DNA from: JABCPE02 sp963530295
Lineage (GTDB): Bacteria; Bacteroidota; Bacteroidia; Flavobacteriales; Weeksellaceae
Reading direction: 5' to 3'
DNA: 64,000 bases
Assembly: GCA_963530295.1 (NCBI GenBank)
Contig: CAUSCF010000004.1
Span: forward strand, 1-64,000
Part shown: piece after piece, positions 42,476 through 50,238 of the stretch
Layout of the letters: every line of letters starts with the position of its first letter
Numbering within the stretch: the stretch's first letter is position 1
Notes under the pieces: generated by a model
Databases searched by the model: none
Seen by the model: only the letters and a program-made list of their open reading frames with translations
Told to the model about the DNA's origin: nothing
Made by a program: the position numbers and the translations under genes

Positions 42476-42760
42476 ATGAACATTAAAATATTAACACCAG
42501 AGCTTGTGGTATTCGAAGGAGAAGTAGAATCTATCCTACTTCCTGGAGAATTGGGCGAATTTCATATTTTGAATGACCACGCCCCAGTGGTATCTTCTCT
42601 AAGAACAGGCAAAGTAAAACTGATTACTTCTAAAATAGAAAATCAAAATTACGCTAAGTTTTTCACAGCAGAACCACAGCGAAACAACTGCTACACTTTT
42701 CCTATCAATGGAGGTGTGATAGAATTTAATAATAACTCTGGTATTATCCTTTGTGATTAA
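42476..42760 (+). CDS. atpC: ATP synthase subunit epsilon
   Basis: A 94-residue epsilon subunit consisting of the N-terminal beta-sandwich only (MNIKILTPELVVFEGEVESI, LLPGELGEFHILNDHAPVVS, GGVIEFNNN). The C-terminal two-helix domain of longer epsilon subunits is absent, which is usual in Bacteroidota. The domain links the F1 rotor to the c-ring. It lies 88 bases downstream of atpD across an inverted repeat; the tryptophan leader ORF begins 11 bases after its stop. Confidence 0.94.
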   Translation: MNIKILTPELVVFEGEVESILLPGELGEFHILNDHAPVVSSLRTGKVKLITSKIENQNYAKFFTAEPQRNNCYTFPINGGVIEFNNNSGIILCD

Positions 42761-42770
42761 AATAAATAAA

Positions 42771-42854
42771 ATGATAAACTTTACAAATAATATATGGTGG
42801 CAAGTTGGCAGTCTCAGAAACGAGGGTGTTCAGCTCGACTTTTTATATTTGTAA
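42771..42854 (+). CDS. tryptophan leader peptide
   Basis: A 27-codon open frame starting MINFTNNIWWQVGS with two tandem Trp codons (42795-42800) and a TAA stop at 42852-42854. Trp-Trp in a short ORF just upstream of a terminator and trpB is the signature of ribosome-mediated attenuation. The ORF lies inside an 11-base-pair stem (42779-42789 with 42846-42856). Confidence 0.85.
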   Translation: MINFTNNIWWQVGSLRNEGVQLDFLYL

Positions 42855-42886
42855 AGAAAGAAGATTTTATTTTTATCAAAATATAC

Positions 42887-42926
42887 AAAAGCCGTTAGGA
42901 GAACTTCCTAACGGCTTTTTGTTTTT
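42887..42926 (+). terminator. attenuator terminator hairpin
   Basis: A 14-position stem: AAAAGCCGTTAGGA with TCCTAACGGCTTTT, five-base loop GAACT, and a T-rich tail (TTTTTGTTTTTTAT). It is the strongest terminator-like structure between atpC and trpB and would also end atpD-atpC transcripts. Confidence 0.9.
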
Positions 42927-42961
42927 TATAAAATTGAATAATAATTTTAAATAATAAAAAT

Positions 42962-44173
42962 ATGACAACAACAAACAATGCCCAAGGGCAAAAAGAAGTA
43001 ATCAATGTAGAACCAATAGCAGAAATGCTTTCTTACAATGGTAATTATGGTGAGTATGGCGGAGCTTTCGTGCCTCCTGTTTTAGCGGGACAATTAGAGA
43101 AACTGAGCAAATTCTTTGATGAAATTACAAAAACTGATGATTTTAAAAATGAATTTATTCAAATTTTAAAAGACTTCGTGGGAAGACCATCCTCTCTTTA
43201 TTTCGCAAAAAATCTCAGTGATTATGTAGGTTCTAAAATTTACCTCAAAAGAGAAGACCTAAATCACACAGGGTCTCATAAAATAAATAATGCCATTGGG
43301 CAGATTCTTTTAGCGAAGAAAATGGGCGCAAAAGAAGTAATCGCAGAAACAGGAGCTGGGCAGCATGGTGTGGCTACAGCTACGGCTTGTGCTTTATTAA
43401 ACATTCCTTGTAAAATCTTCATGGGTGCAATAGACATTGAAAGACAACTTCTGAATGTAAAGAGAATGAGACTTTTAGGAGCGGAAGTTGTTTCATGTGA
43501 TTCGGGTACAAAAACCTTGAAAGATGCGGTGGATAGCGCTTTGGGATATTATATAGAAAATCCAGAATCTTACTATCTGCTTGGTTCTCATGTAGGGCCG
43601 CACCCTTACCCTAAAGTCGTGGGATATTTCCAAAGTGTAATCGGAAATGAGGCAAGACAGCAGATTTTACAAAAAGAAAATCGCCTCCCAGACAGCATTG
43701 TCGCTTGTGTCGGTGGTGGCTCTAATGCTATCGGGCTGTTTTCAGGGTTTTTAAATGATGAATCTGTAAAAATATACGGCGCCGAGGGCGGTGGAGAGGA
43801 CAAAATTTCCCATACTGCGGCTACGCTTAACTATGGTAAACCAATGGTTTTCCAAGGGACTTTTTCTTACTGCTTGGCTGATGAAAACAATGAACCTATC
43901 GCATCAGAGTCCATCGCGGCAGGATTAGATTACCCAGGGATAAGCCCTCAGCATGCCTTCCTGAAAGACACCAAAAGAGCTGAATATTTCTCAGTAACGG
44001 ACAAGGAAGCCATAGAAGCTTTTCAGCTTTTGTCCCGTTTGGAGGGAATTATTCCTGCCATAGAATCTTCCCATGCGGTGGCTCTCGCTATGAAATTATT
44101 TAAAAATAAAAATCAACTGGTGCTTGTAAATCTCTCAGGAAGAGGCGACAAGGATGTAGAAAGAGAGCTGTAA
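42962..44173 (+). CDS. trpB: tryptophan synthase subunit beta
   Basis: A 403-residue PLP enzyme joining indole and serine to tryptophan. Visible are LKREDLNHTGSHKINNA (PLP lysine), ETGAGQHGVATATA, GGGSNAIG (phosphate loop) and LSGRGDKDVE at the C-terminus, the TrpB1 type that normally pairs with TrpA. A short N-terminal extension (MTTTNNAQGQKEVINVE) is present. No trpA is adjacent: a terminator and an SGNH hydrolase follow. Its upstream region is a clear Trp attenuator, so it is regulated by tryptophan supply. Confidence 0.96.
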   Translation: MTTTNNAQGQKEVINVEPIAEMLSYNGNYGEYGGAFVPPVLAGQLEKLSKFFDEITKTDDFKNEFIQILKDFVGRPSSLYFAKNLSDYVGSKIYLKREDLNHTGSHKINNAIGQILLAKKMGAKEVIAETGAGQHGVATATACALLNIPCKIFMGAIDIERQLLNVKRMRLLGAEVVSCDSGTKTLKDAVDSALGYYIENPESYYLLGSHVGPHPYPKVVGYFQSVIGNEARQQILQKENRLPDSIVACVGGGSNAIGLFSGFLNDESVKIYGAEGGGEDKISHTAATLNYGKPMVFQGTFSYCLADENNEPIASESIAAGLDYPGISPQHAFLKDTKRAEYFSVTDKEAIEAFQLLSRLEGIIPAIESSHAVALAMKLFKNKNQLVLVNLSGRGDKDVEREL

Positions 44174-44183
44174 CCAATTGGAC

Positions 44184-44214
44184 AAAAAAGTAACTTAATT
44201 AAGTTACTTTTTTT
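44184..44214 (+). terminator. terminator after trpB
   Basis: A near-perfect palindrome (AAAAGTAACTTAA/TTAAGTTACTTTT) runs into TTTT. It follows the trpB stop by about 10 bases and shows the trpB transcript ends as a single gene. Confidence 0.8.
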
Positions 44215-44257
44215 GTTATCATGATAAAAAAACTAAATTTGTCCAAAATCTAAAAAT

Positions 44258-45562
44258 ATGATAAGAAAAATTTTGTTGATAAGTCTCGGTTTTTCGGTGT
44301 TTGCATCAGCACAGAAAATTGAAAACGCAGAAAATCTGGCGCCTTTCTTTGATAAACTCAATAAAAACGAATCCGTTACAAACATCCTGTTCATCGGAGA
44401 TTCTCACATTCAGTCAGGGTATATTTCAGAATATTTAAGAAAAAAATTCCAAAATAAATACGGCGACGCAGGGCGAGGAACGGTTTTCCCATATCCTTTG
44501 GCAAATTCAAACGGAGCGGTTGATTTCACGGCTTATTCCAATCAGGCTTGGCAGACTTTCCGTCTTGTCTATGAGCAGGATGTTTATCCACAAATGGGAG
44601 CTTTGGGCTTCGTGATGGGAAACAGCGGAAATTCTTTTATTGAAATCAATTTCAGTGACCCAAAAGACAGCTTTGATGAAGTCAAAATCTTTAATGATAA
44701 TGCTCTGACGGGCGAAGATTTTACTATTTTCAAAACTTCTCAAAGTCTAAAAAACTTTATAAAACCGAAGAAAACGATTTTGAATTATCAAGTTCAAAAT
44801 GGCGATACTTTCCCTGAAATTGCAGCTAAATTCAATGTAGTCACTACCCGACTGGTTCAGCTAAATGGCAACAATGTCCGAAATGCAAAAGCAGGACAAA
44901 TCATAAAAGTAGAAAATGTAGAAATCCTCTACAACAAGCAGTTTGAGGAAAATCTCACTCCCATAGGAAAAGGGCAATTCGCGGAAAACAGCACCAGTTT
45001 TAAGTTTAAAAATCCTACTCAGGAATTCATCATCAATATGAATGGAAAAAAAGGAAATATTCTGCATGGTTTTCAGTTTCTGAAATCCACAGCTAAAAAT
45101 GGCGTGGTTTTCAATACGGTAGGCGTAAATGGCGCTACTTATGGCGATTTCTTGACATATTCTCTGCAAACTAAACAATTAAAGTCTCTAAATATTGATG
45201 TCCTGATTGTCGCGCTGGGAACCAACGAATCACTGAGCAACATCACAAAGCAAGAATTCAAAGACAATGCTAAAAAGCTTATCAACACTTGGAGAGCGGA
45301 AAATCCCAACTTCCCTATTCTTCTGATTTCTCCAACGGATAATAAAATAAAATCCGCAAAAGCGAAAGAAATCTCTTCTTGGATAAAAGAAGTTGCCACT
45401 GAAAACAAAACTTCATTTCTTGACCTGCATACCAAAATGGGCGGAATAGGATATTTCCAAAAGGCTCTACAGCGAAAAGAAGCCAATGCTGACGGCGTTC
45501 ATTTCCTAAAACCTGGCTATGAAAAACAAGCCGAAATAATCTGGAATGAGCTGATAAAATAA
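44258..45562 (+). CDS. exported SGNH hydrolase with an internal LysM domain
   Basis: A 434-residue protein with a signal peptide (MIRKILLISLGFSVFASAQ). The SGNH hydrolase core has block I ILFIGDSHIQSG (catalytic Ser49), VALGTNESLSN (Asn) and ADGVHFLKPG (Asp412, His415). A LysM-like peptidoglycan-binding domain (about 176-219: YQVQNGDTFPEIAAKFNV, RLVQLNGNNV, AGQIIKV) is inserted between block I and the Asn block. This suggests an esterase acting on acylated cell-wall glycan, for instance peptidoglycan O-acetyl groups, which is inference. It is monocistronic. Confidence 0.88.
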   Translation: MIRKILLISLGFSVFASAQKIENAENLAPFFDKLNKNESVTNILFIGDSHIQSGYISEYLRKKFQNKYGDAGRGTVFPYPLANSNGAVDFTAYSNQAWQTFRLVYEQDVYPQMGALGFVMGNSGNSFIEINFSDPKDSFDEVKIFNDNALTGEDFTIFKTSQSLKNFIKPKKTILNYQVQNGDTFPEIAAKFNVVTTRLVQLNGNNVRNAKAGQIIKVENVEILYNKQFEENLTPIGKGQFAENSTSFKFKNPTQEFIINMNGKKGNILHGFQFLKSTAKNGVVFNTVGVNGATYGDFLTYSLQTKQLKSLNIDVLIVALGTNESLSNITKQEFKDNAKKLINTWRAENPNFPILLISPTDNKIKSAKAKEISSWIKEVATENKTSFLDLHTKMGGIGYFQKALQRKEANADGVHFLKPGYEKQAEIIWNELIK

Positions 45563-45602
45563 GTTATTTTTCTATCTTTGTAACGAACTAAAATTTTTTA
45601 AA

Positions 45603-46100
45603 ATGGCAAAAATATCATTAGGAGGAAATCCCATCAATACAATGGGTGAGCTTCCAAAAGTAGGCGAAAGCGCAAAAAATTTCACACTCGTAGCTGCTGA
45701 TTTAGCGGAAAAATCTTTATCTGATTTTAATGGTAAAAGAGTGGTTCTCAACATCTTCCCAAGTATTGATACAGGAGTATGTGCGGCTTCGGCAAGAAAA
45801 TTCAACCAAGAGGCTTCATCTCTAAATAACACAGTGGTAATCAACATTTCAAAAGATTTACCTTTTGCGCTCAATAGATTCTGTGCTTCGGAAGGTTTAG
45901 AAAATGTTATCAATTTATCTGATTTCAGAGGAAGTTTTTCTGATGACTATCAATTATTAATAACTGACGGACCACTAAAAGGGCTATGCAGCCGAGCTGT
46001 AATCATCGTAGATGAAAACGGAAAAATCATTTATACAGAGCAGGTTCCAGAAATCAAGCAAGAGCCTGATTACGAAAGTGCAATCGCAGTTCTGAAATAA
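45603..46100 (+). CDS. tpx: thiol peroxidase
   Basis: A 165-residue peroxiredoxin of the Tpx (2-Cys atypical) type that reduces hydroperoxides with thioredoxin. It has FPSIDTGVCAASARKFN (peroxidatic Cys at about 60) and ALNRFCASEGLENV (resolving Cys at about 94). The usual Tpx spelling is SxDTPxC; here Gly-Val replaces Thr/Pro, a small departure near the active site. It sits 40 bases after the SGNH gene and is convergent with dacB. Confidence 0.93.
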   Translation: MAKISLGGNPINTMGELPKVGESAKNFTLVAADLAEKSLSDFNGKRVVLNIFPSIDTGVCAASARKFNQEASSLNNTVVINISKDLPFALNRFCASEGLENVINLSDFRGSFSDDYQLLITDGPLKGLCSRAVIIVDENGKIIYTEQVPEIKQEPDYESAIAVLK

Positions 46101-46110
46101 AAATCAACTA

Positions 46111-46146
46111 AAAAATCCCTAATTCAAATTTGAATTAGGGATTTTT
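46111..46146. terminator. bidirectional terminator between tpx and dacB
   Basis: Perfect palindrome of 18+18 bases (AAAAATCCCTAATTCAAA and its complement). Confidence 0.85.
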
Positions 46147-46151
46147 ATTTT

Positions 46152-47600
46152 TTAAAAATCAATGATTGGAGCCAAAATTTTTTCCATCTTCTGTTTTACC
46201 TGCCCCACACTTCCACTGTAATTATTTATCAAAAGGGAAAAAGTCAAAAGTTTTCCGCTTTTAGTTTTGATATATCCTGCCAATGTTTTTACTCTATTGA
46301 GTGTTCCTGTTTTAGCAAAAACCTGCCCAAAGGAATCTGAATTTCTAAACATTGATTTTAAAGTACCTGACTGTCCGCCGATAGGCAAAGATTTAAAATA
46401 AGAATCAAAATGCTTGTCATCCATCAAAGAGGATAAAAACTTAACCTGAGAAATAGGCGTCACAACATTGGAACGAGAAAGCCCGCTTCCATCAGCATAA
46501 TTAAACCCTTGAAAATCAAACATTTTCTTGGAAAGATGTTTATTCATCATCGTTCTTCCTGTATCCAGAGAGAAATCTCCATATTTATAGAAACCTGTAG
46601 TCTTCAGCAATGCTTCTGACATGTGGTTGTTACTAGTTTGGTTGATAAAATAGACCATATCTTCCAATTTTGGAGATTGATATGCCATTATCTTTTTCCT
46701 TTCTTCAGAAAGATTTTGCTCTGGCTCAGACTGGTTTACTACTTTTCCTTCTGTAATGATTCCATTTTTAGCAAGACTTGTTTTCAAGTTGTTACCCAAA
46801 TACGCTGGTGTATCTGGTAATTTTGTTGAAAGAGCAATTCCTCCAAAATTCTCTGTATAAACCATTTCTTGGGTAAAAGGCGATAGGTAGACAAATTTTT
46901 GATCCTCAGGATTTTTTCTTCCCAAAAGTCTCTCTTGTCTTGGGTCCGTATCATTGGTACTTCCCATCGGTACAAAATAACCTCTACTTCCTTTCCAAAC
47001 GATATTTGCTGGGAGAACCACGGTTTTATTACTTTTAAAAACGGCTGTTTTTAGAACAATATCTCCTTTTACTCGTTTTATCCCTAAATCTTTTACAGAC
47101 CTTACGAAATCACTCACCAAAGCCCCATAGGTGGAAGCTCCTGCCCTGCCCGTTCCTAATGAAGGGTCTCCACTTCCTACTATGTATAGGTTTCCGTTTA
47201 GAATTCCCTGCTCATCAATAGAACCAGAATGCTCTAACTGTGTAACCCATTGATAATCTTTACCAAACAAGGACATCGCTGCATCTGTAGTCAATAACTT
47301 CGTAGTGGAAGCAGGAATCAATGATGCGTTTTCGTTATATGAATTGATAATTTTTTTCTTTTTCGGGTCATAAACTACGAAGCCCCACTGCGCATTTCGC
47401 ATTACTGGGTCGTTAAACATAGAGGCTATATTGCTGTTCAACTGCTCCTCTGGTGTCAAAGGAGTCGGCGGTGGAGTTTCTATCACAATACTTTCTCCTG
47501 ATACAGGTGGTAAAAGTGGATTATTCTGCGCACAAACTCCCAATGGAAGCAGCATCGTAGAAACTGTTGTTATTTTTACAAACTTTTTCATTGCATTCAT
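46152..47600 (-). CDS. dacB: D-alanyl-D-alanine carboxypeptidase/endopeptidase (PBP4, class C)
   Basis: A 482-residue periplasmic penicillin-binding protein that trims pentapeptides and cuts D-Ala-mDAP crosslinks. It has a signal peptide, a proline-rich linker (TPPPTPLTPEEQ), the SxxK motif in IPASTTK (Ser98, Lys101), SNN in QTSNNHMSE and KTG in FAKTGTLN, with the long PBP4 insertion between the first two motifs. ATG at 47600 is used; a second ATG three codons on (47591) would give the more usual MKKF start. It is convergent with tpx. Confidence 0.93.
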   Translation of the reverse strand: MNAMKKFVKITTVSTMLLPLGVCAQNNPLLPPVSGESIVIETPPPTPLTPEEQLNSNIASMFNDPVMRNAQWGFVVYDPKKKKIINSYNENASLIPASTTKLLTTDAAMSLFGKDYQWVTQLEHSGSIDEQGILNGNLYIVGSGDPSLGTGRAGASTYGALVSDFVRSVKDLGIKRVKGDIVLKTAVFKSNKTVVLPANIVWKGSRGYFVPMGSTNDTDPRQERLLGRKNPEDQKFVYLSPFTQEMVYTENFGGIALSTKLPDTPAYLGNNLKTSLAKNGIITEGKVVNQSEPEQNLSEERKKIMAYQSPKLEDMVYFINQTSNNHMSEALLKTTGFYKYGDFSLDTGRTMMNKHLSKKMFDFQGFNYADGSGLSRSNVVTPISQVKFLSSLMDDKHFDSYFKSLPIGGQSGTLKSMFRNSDSFGQVFAKTGTLNRVKTLAGYIKTKSGKLLTFSLLINNYSGSVGQVKQKMEKILAPIIDF

Positions 47601-47703
47601 TTTTTTGATGTTTAATTGACGATTGCCAATATTAAAAACAAGTAAAATTAATAATTATTGTCCAAATTAAAGAATATTTCATTATAAATTTTGTTAATTT
47701 TCC

Positions 47704-50151
47704 TTAAAAATCAACATAGGTTTTTAGTTTTATGCTTTTATAAGCGGCTATACCATCGAATTCTTTTAGCGATATAGCCACTAATTTTTTGTAGTCATTA
47801 TATTTTTGGGAACGAGGCAATTTTAATAAAATCTGAAACTGATACAGATTATTTATCTTGCCGATAGGTGCTATTTCTGGCCCTAAAACACACTCTCCTG
47901 GAAGATATTTCCGCAGAATATATCCGAGGAATTTAGCCGCTCTTTCCAGCTTGTCTTCTCGCCTGTGTTTCAGCTCTATAAAGATAAGTTTCACAAACGG
48001 CGGATAATGAAATTTCTTCCTTTCTCCCAATAAATATTCATATATTTTCTCGGAATCACTTTCTTTAATCAGCTGAAAAATAGGCTTTTTAGGTTCGTAA
48101 GTCTGTATCAGAACTTTTCCATTCCCAGAAGCCCGCCCTGCTCTTCCTGCCACTTGGGTAATGAGCTGGTAGGCTCTTTCCTCTATCCTAAAATCCTGAA
48201 TATGAAGCAGTGAATCTGCCCTCGGAATGGCAATCAGCTCAATATTAGGAAAATCTAAACCTTTGGAAACCATCTGTGTACCAACGATGATGTCCGTTTC
48301 GCCATTTTCTATTTTTTCGTAAAATTTTTCGTAGGCAAATTTCTTCCGCATGGAATCCACATCCATTCGGTCTATCCTGCTATTGGGAAGAATTTTGTTC
48401 AGCTCCTCCTCTATCTGCTCGATTCCTATCCCGCGAATACTGATATTTTCCGAATGACATTTAGGGCAAAATTTAGGCTTAGAAGCCCTTTGACCGCAGT
48501 AGTGGCATTTTAGCTGGTCTTCGGTCTTGTGATAAGTCATCACCACATCGCAGTTTCCGCAGTAGGTAACATGCCCACAGCTTTTGCATTCCGAGACATT
48601 GGCATAGCCGCGCCTATTGTGCAGAACTATGGTTTGTTTCTGATTATCAAGCTGATGCCTGATTTCCCTTATCATTCTTTGGGAGAAATTTCCTACCACA
48701 CTTTTCATGTCCATGGCTGATTTGAAATCTATCAATTCATAAACAGGAAGCGCCATGCCGCCGAATCTTTCTCCAAGATAAATATAACACAGTTTGTCTT
48801 TCTGAGCGTTGTAATATGTTTCTAATGAGGGAGTTGCAGAACCCAAAATCACATTCGCCTGATAAAATTTAGCCAAAACCAAAGCAGCATCTTTCGCATT
48901 GAAAAAGAAAAAAGCATCTTTCTGTTTGTAGGCGCTGTCGTGCTCCTCATCTACGATAATCAGACCCAAATTCTGAAAAGGGAGGAAAAGCGAATTTCTG
49001 GTTCCTATCAGGATTTTGATTTCGTTGTTTTTTATTTTTCGCCAAACTTCTACTTTCTCAAAATCACTCAGTTTGCTGTTATAAAACCCTAAATTTTTTC
49101 CATATTTTTTCTCCAATCGCTGGGTAATCTGCTGATTGAGAGCGATTTCTGGAACGAGGAAAAGAACATTTTTCCCACTTCTGATGCAGTCTTCTATTTT
49201 TTCCAAATAAACATGCGTTTTCCCAGAAGAGGTAACACCGTGGAGAAGCACATTTTTGCCCTCCGAAAAAGCTTGGTCTATCTGATTTTTAGCTTCCTGC
49301 TGGTGTGGAGTGAGTTTTTCTATTTCCTCCAATTCTCCGCTGTATCGCTGGATTCTATCAACTTCTAAAAAATATTCCTCTACGATTTTTTTATCCAAAA
49401 GCGGTTTCAGATGAGATGAACCAAAATTTCCTTTTTCAAAAATATCAGATTTTTTAACTGGTTGATTTTCAATCTTTTTTTGTTCAGATAAAATTAAAAG
49501 AAAAAGTTCCTTCTGCTTTTTAGCCCTATCCAATAGGGAAAGCGTGTTTGCGAGATTTTCTCCCTGCAAAACCTCATCGTTTATTTTTAGATAAGAGGCT
49601 TCTTTTATCTTGTATTTTTCGGTAATTTTTTCATCTATGATGATGAGCCTCTGGTCTATGAGGGAATTGATGGTTTTGATGATTTCTTTTTTGGGAATAA
49701 AGGCTTCTATTTCCTGCAAATTCAGTACTTTTTTAACCTCCAAGGCTTGGATAAGATAGATTTCATTCGCCTCTAAATCTTCAAAATTCACCTGCTGGCT
49801 GGTATTGAGTTTTATGTAAGTTTCACTTTCTAATTTCAATGAAGATGGAAAAGCGAAACGATAGATTTCGCCGATGTTACAGAGATAATATTCAGACATC
49901 CAGCTCCAAAAATCCAGCTGCTCCTGCGGAACGATAGGAACATTGTCCAAAACACTGATGATATCCTTTGTCTTAAAGGTTTCTGGAGCATTCTGATGAA
50001 TTTCAGAAACGATTCCTGTATAAATCTTTTTGCCGCCGAAAGGAACCAGCACCCGCTTGCCCACCTCCATAAAATCCACCAAATCATCGGGAACTTTGTA
50101 AGTGAAAGTCCCTGAAAGATTGAGCGGAAGTATGATTTGGGCGTAATACAA
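47704..50151 (-). CDS. priA: primosomal protein N' (replication restart helicase PriA)
   Basis: An 815-residue superfamily 2 DNA helicase that reloads the replisome at stalled forks. The N-terminal DNA-binding part is followed by the helicase: LLHGVTSSGKTHVYLE (Walker A), IIVDEEHDSAYKQ (DExH box), VILGSATPSLE, and QVAGRAGRA (motif VI). Zinc cysteines lie between (CKSCGHVTYCGNCD, KCHYCGQRASKPKFCPKC). The start chosen is TTG at 50151 (LYYAQIILPL, the family N-terminus); a TTG six codons earlier is part of the promoter and therefore excluded. Confidence 0.94.
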   Translation of the reverse strand: MYYAQIILPLNLSGTFTYKVPDDLVDFMEVGKRVLVPFGGKKIYTGIVSEIHQNAPETFKTKDIISVLDNVPIVPQEQLDFWSWMSEYYLCNIGEIYRFAFPSSLKLESETYIKLNTSQQVNFEDLEANEIYLIQALEVKKVLNLQEIEAFIPKKEIIKTINSLIDQRLIIIDEKITEKYKIKEASYLKINDEVLQGENLANTLSLLDRAKKQKELFLLILSEQKKIENQPVKKSDIFEKGNFGSSHLKPLLDKKIVEEYFLEVDRIQRYSGELEEIEKLTPHQQEAKNQIDQAFSEGKNVLLHGVTSSGKTHVYLEKIEDCIRSGKNVLFLVPEIALNQQITQRLEKKYGKNLGFYNSKLSDFEKVEVWRKIKNNEIKILIGTRNSLFLPFQNLGLIIVDEEHDSAYKQKDAFFFFNAKDAALVLAKFYQANVILGSATPSLETYYNAQKDKLCYIYLGERFGGMALPVYELIDFKSAMDMKSVVGNFSQRMIREIRHQLDNQKQTIVLHNRRGYANVSECKSCGHVTYCGNCDVVMTYHKTEDQLKCHYCGQRASKPKFCPKCHSENISIRGIGIEQIEEELNKILPNSRIDRMDVDSMRKKFAYEKFYEKIENGETDIIVGTQMVSKGLDFPNIELIAIPRADSLLHIQDFRIEERAYQLITQVAGRAGRASGNGKVLIQTYEPKKPIFQLIKESDSEKIYEYLLGERKKFHYPPFVKLIFIELKHRREDKLERAAKFLGYILRKYLPGECVLGPEIAPIGKINNLYQFQILLKLPRSQKYNDYKKLVAISLKEFDGIAAYKSIKLKTYVDF

Positions 50152-50166
50152 ATTTGATTTTATTTG

Positions 50167-50174
50167 CAAAAATA
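50167..50174 (-). promoter_or_regulatory. TAnnTTTG promoter element of priA
   Basis: On the minus strand reads TATTTTTG. It overlaps a TTG codon at 50169-50167 that would otherwise be a possible start for priA, so translation must start further on, at 50151. Confidence 0.45.
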
Positions 50175-50181
50175 ATGAAAT

Positions 50182-50213
50182 AAAAAGCAGTTAGAAAATA
50201 TTTTCCAACTGCT
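50182..50213 (-). terminator. terminator of the PCMD lipoprotein-barrel operon
   Basis: The stem AGCAGTT/AACTGCT extends through GAAAAT/ATTTTC; on the minus strand TTTTTATTT follows. Confidence 0.75.
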
Positions 50214-50238
50214 CTAAAAAATTCTTGATTATTTAATC

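Larger units (their letters stand above)
42771..42926 (+). promoter_or_regulatory. tryptophan attenuator upstream of trpB
   Basis: Components seen: a leader ORF with Trp-Trp; a closing stem 42779-42789/42846-42856 (11 perfect pairs); a candidate antiterminator in which 42839-42850 pairs with 42879-42891 (12 pairs with one bulged C), with CG at 42836-42837 able to extend the pairing into the terminator arm; and the terminator 42887-42919. A ribosome waiting at the Trp codons leaves 42839-42850 free to form the antiterminator; a ribosome at the stop codon covers it and termination follows. This logic is inference from base pairing. It resembles the Bacteroidota trp leader motif I recall from the literature, not checked here. 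Confidence 0.75.

Noticed and set aside
44184..44214. Palindrome as a regulator operator
   Set aside because: Its position just past trpB and the T tail fit an intrinsic terminator.
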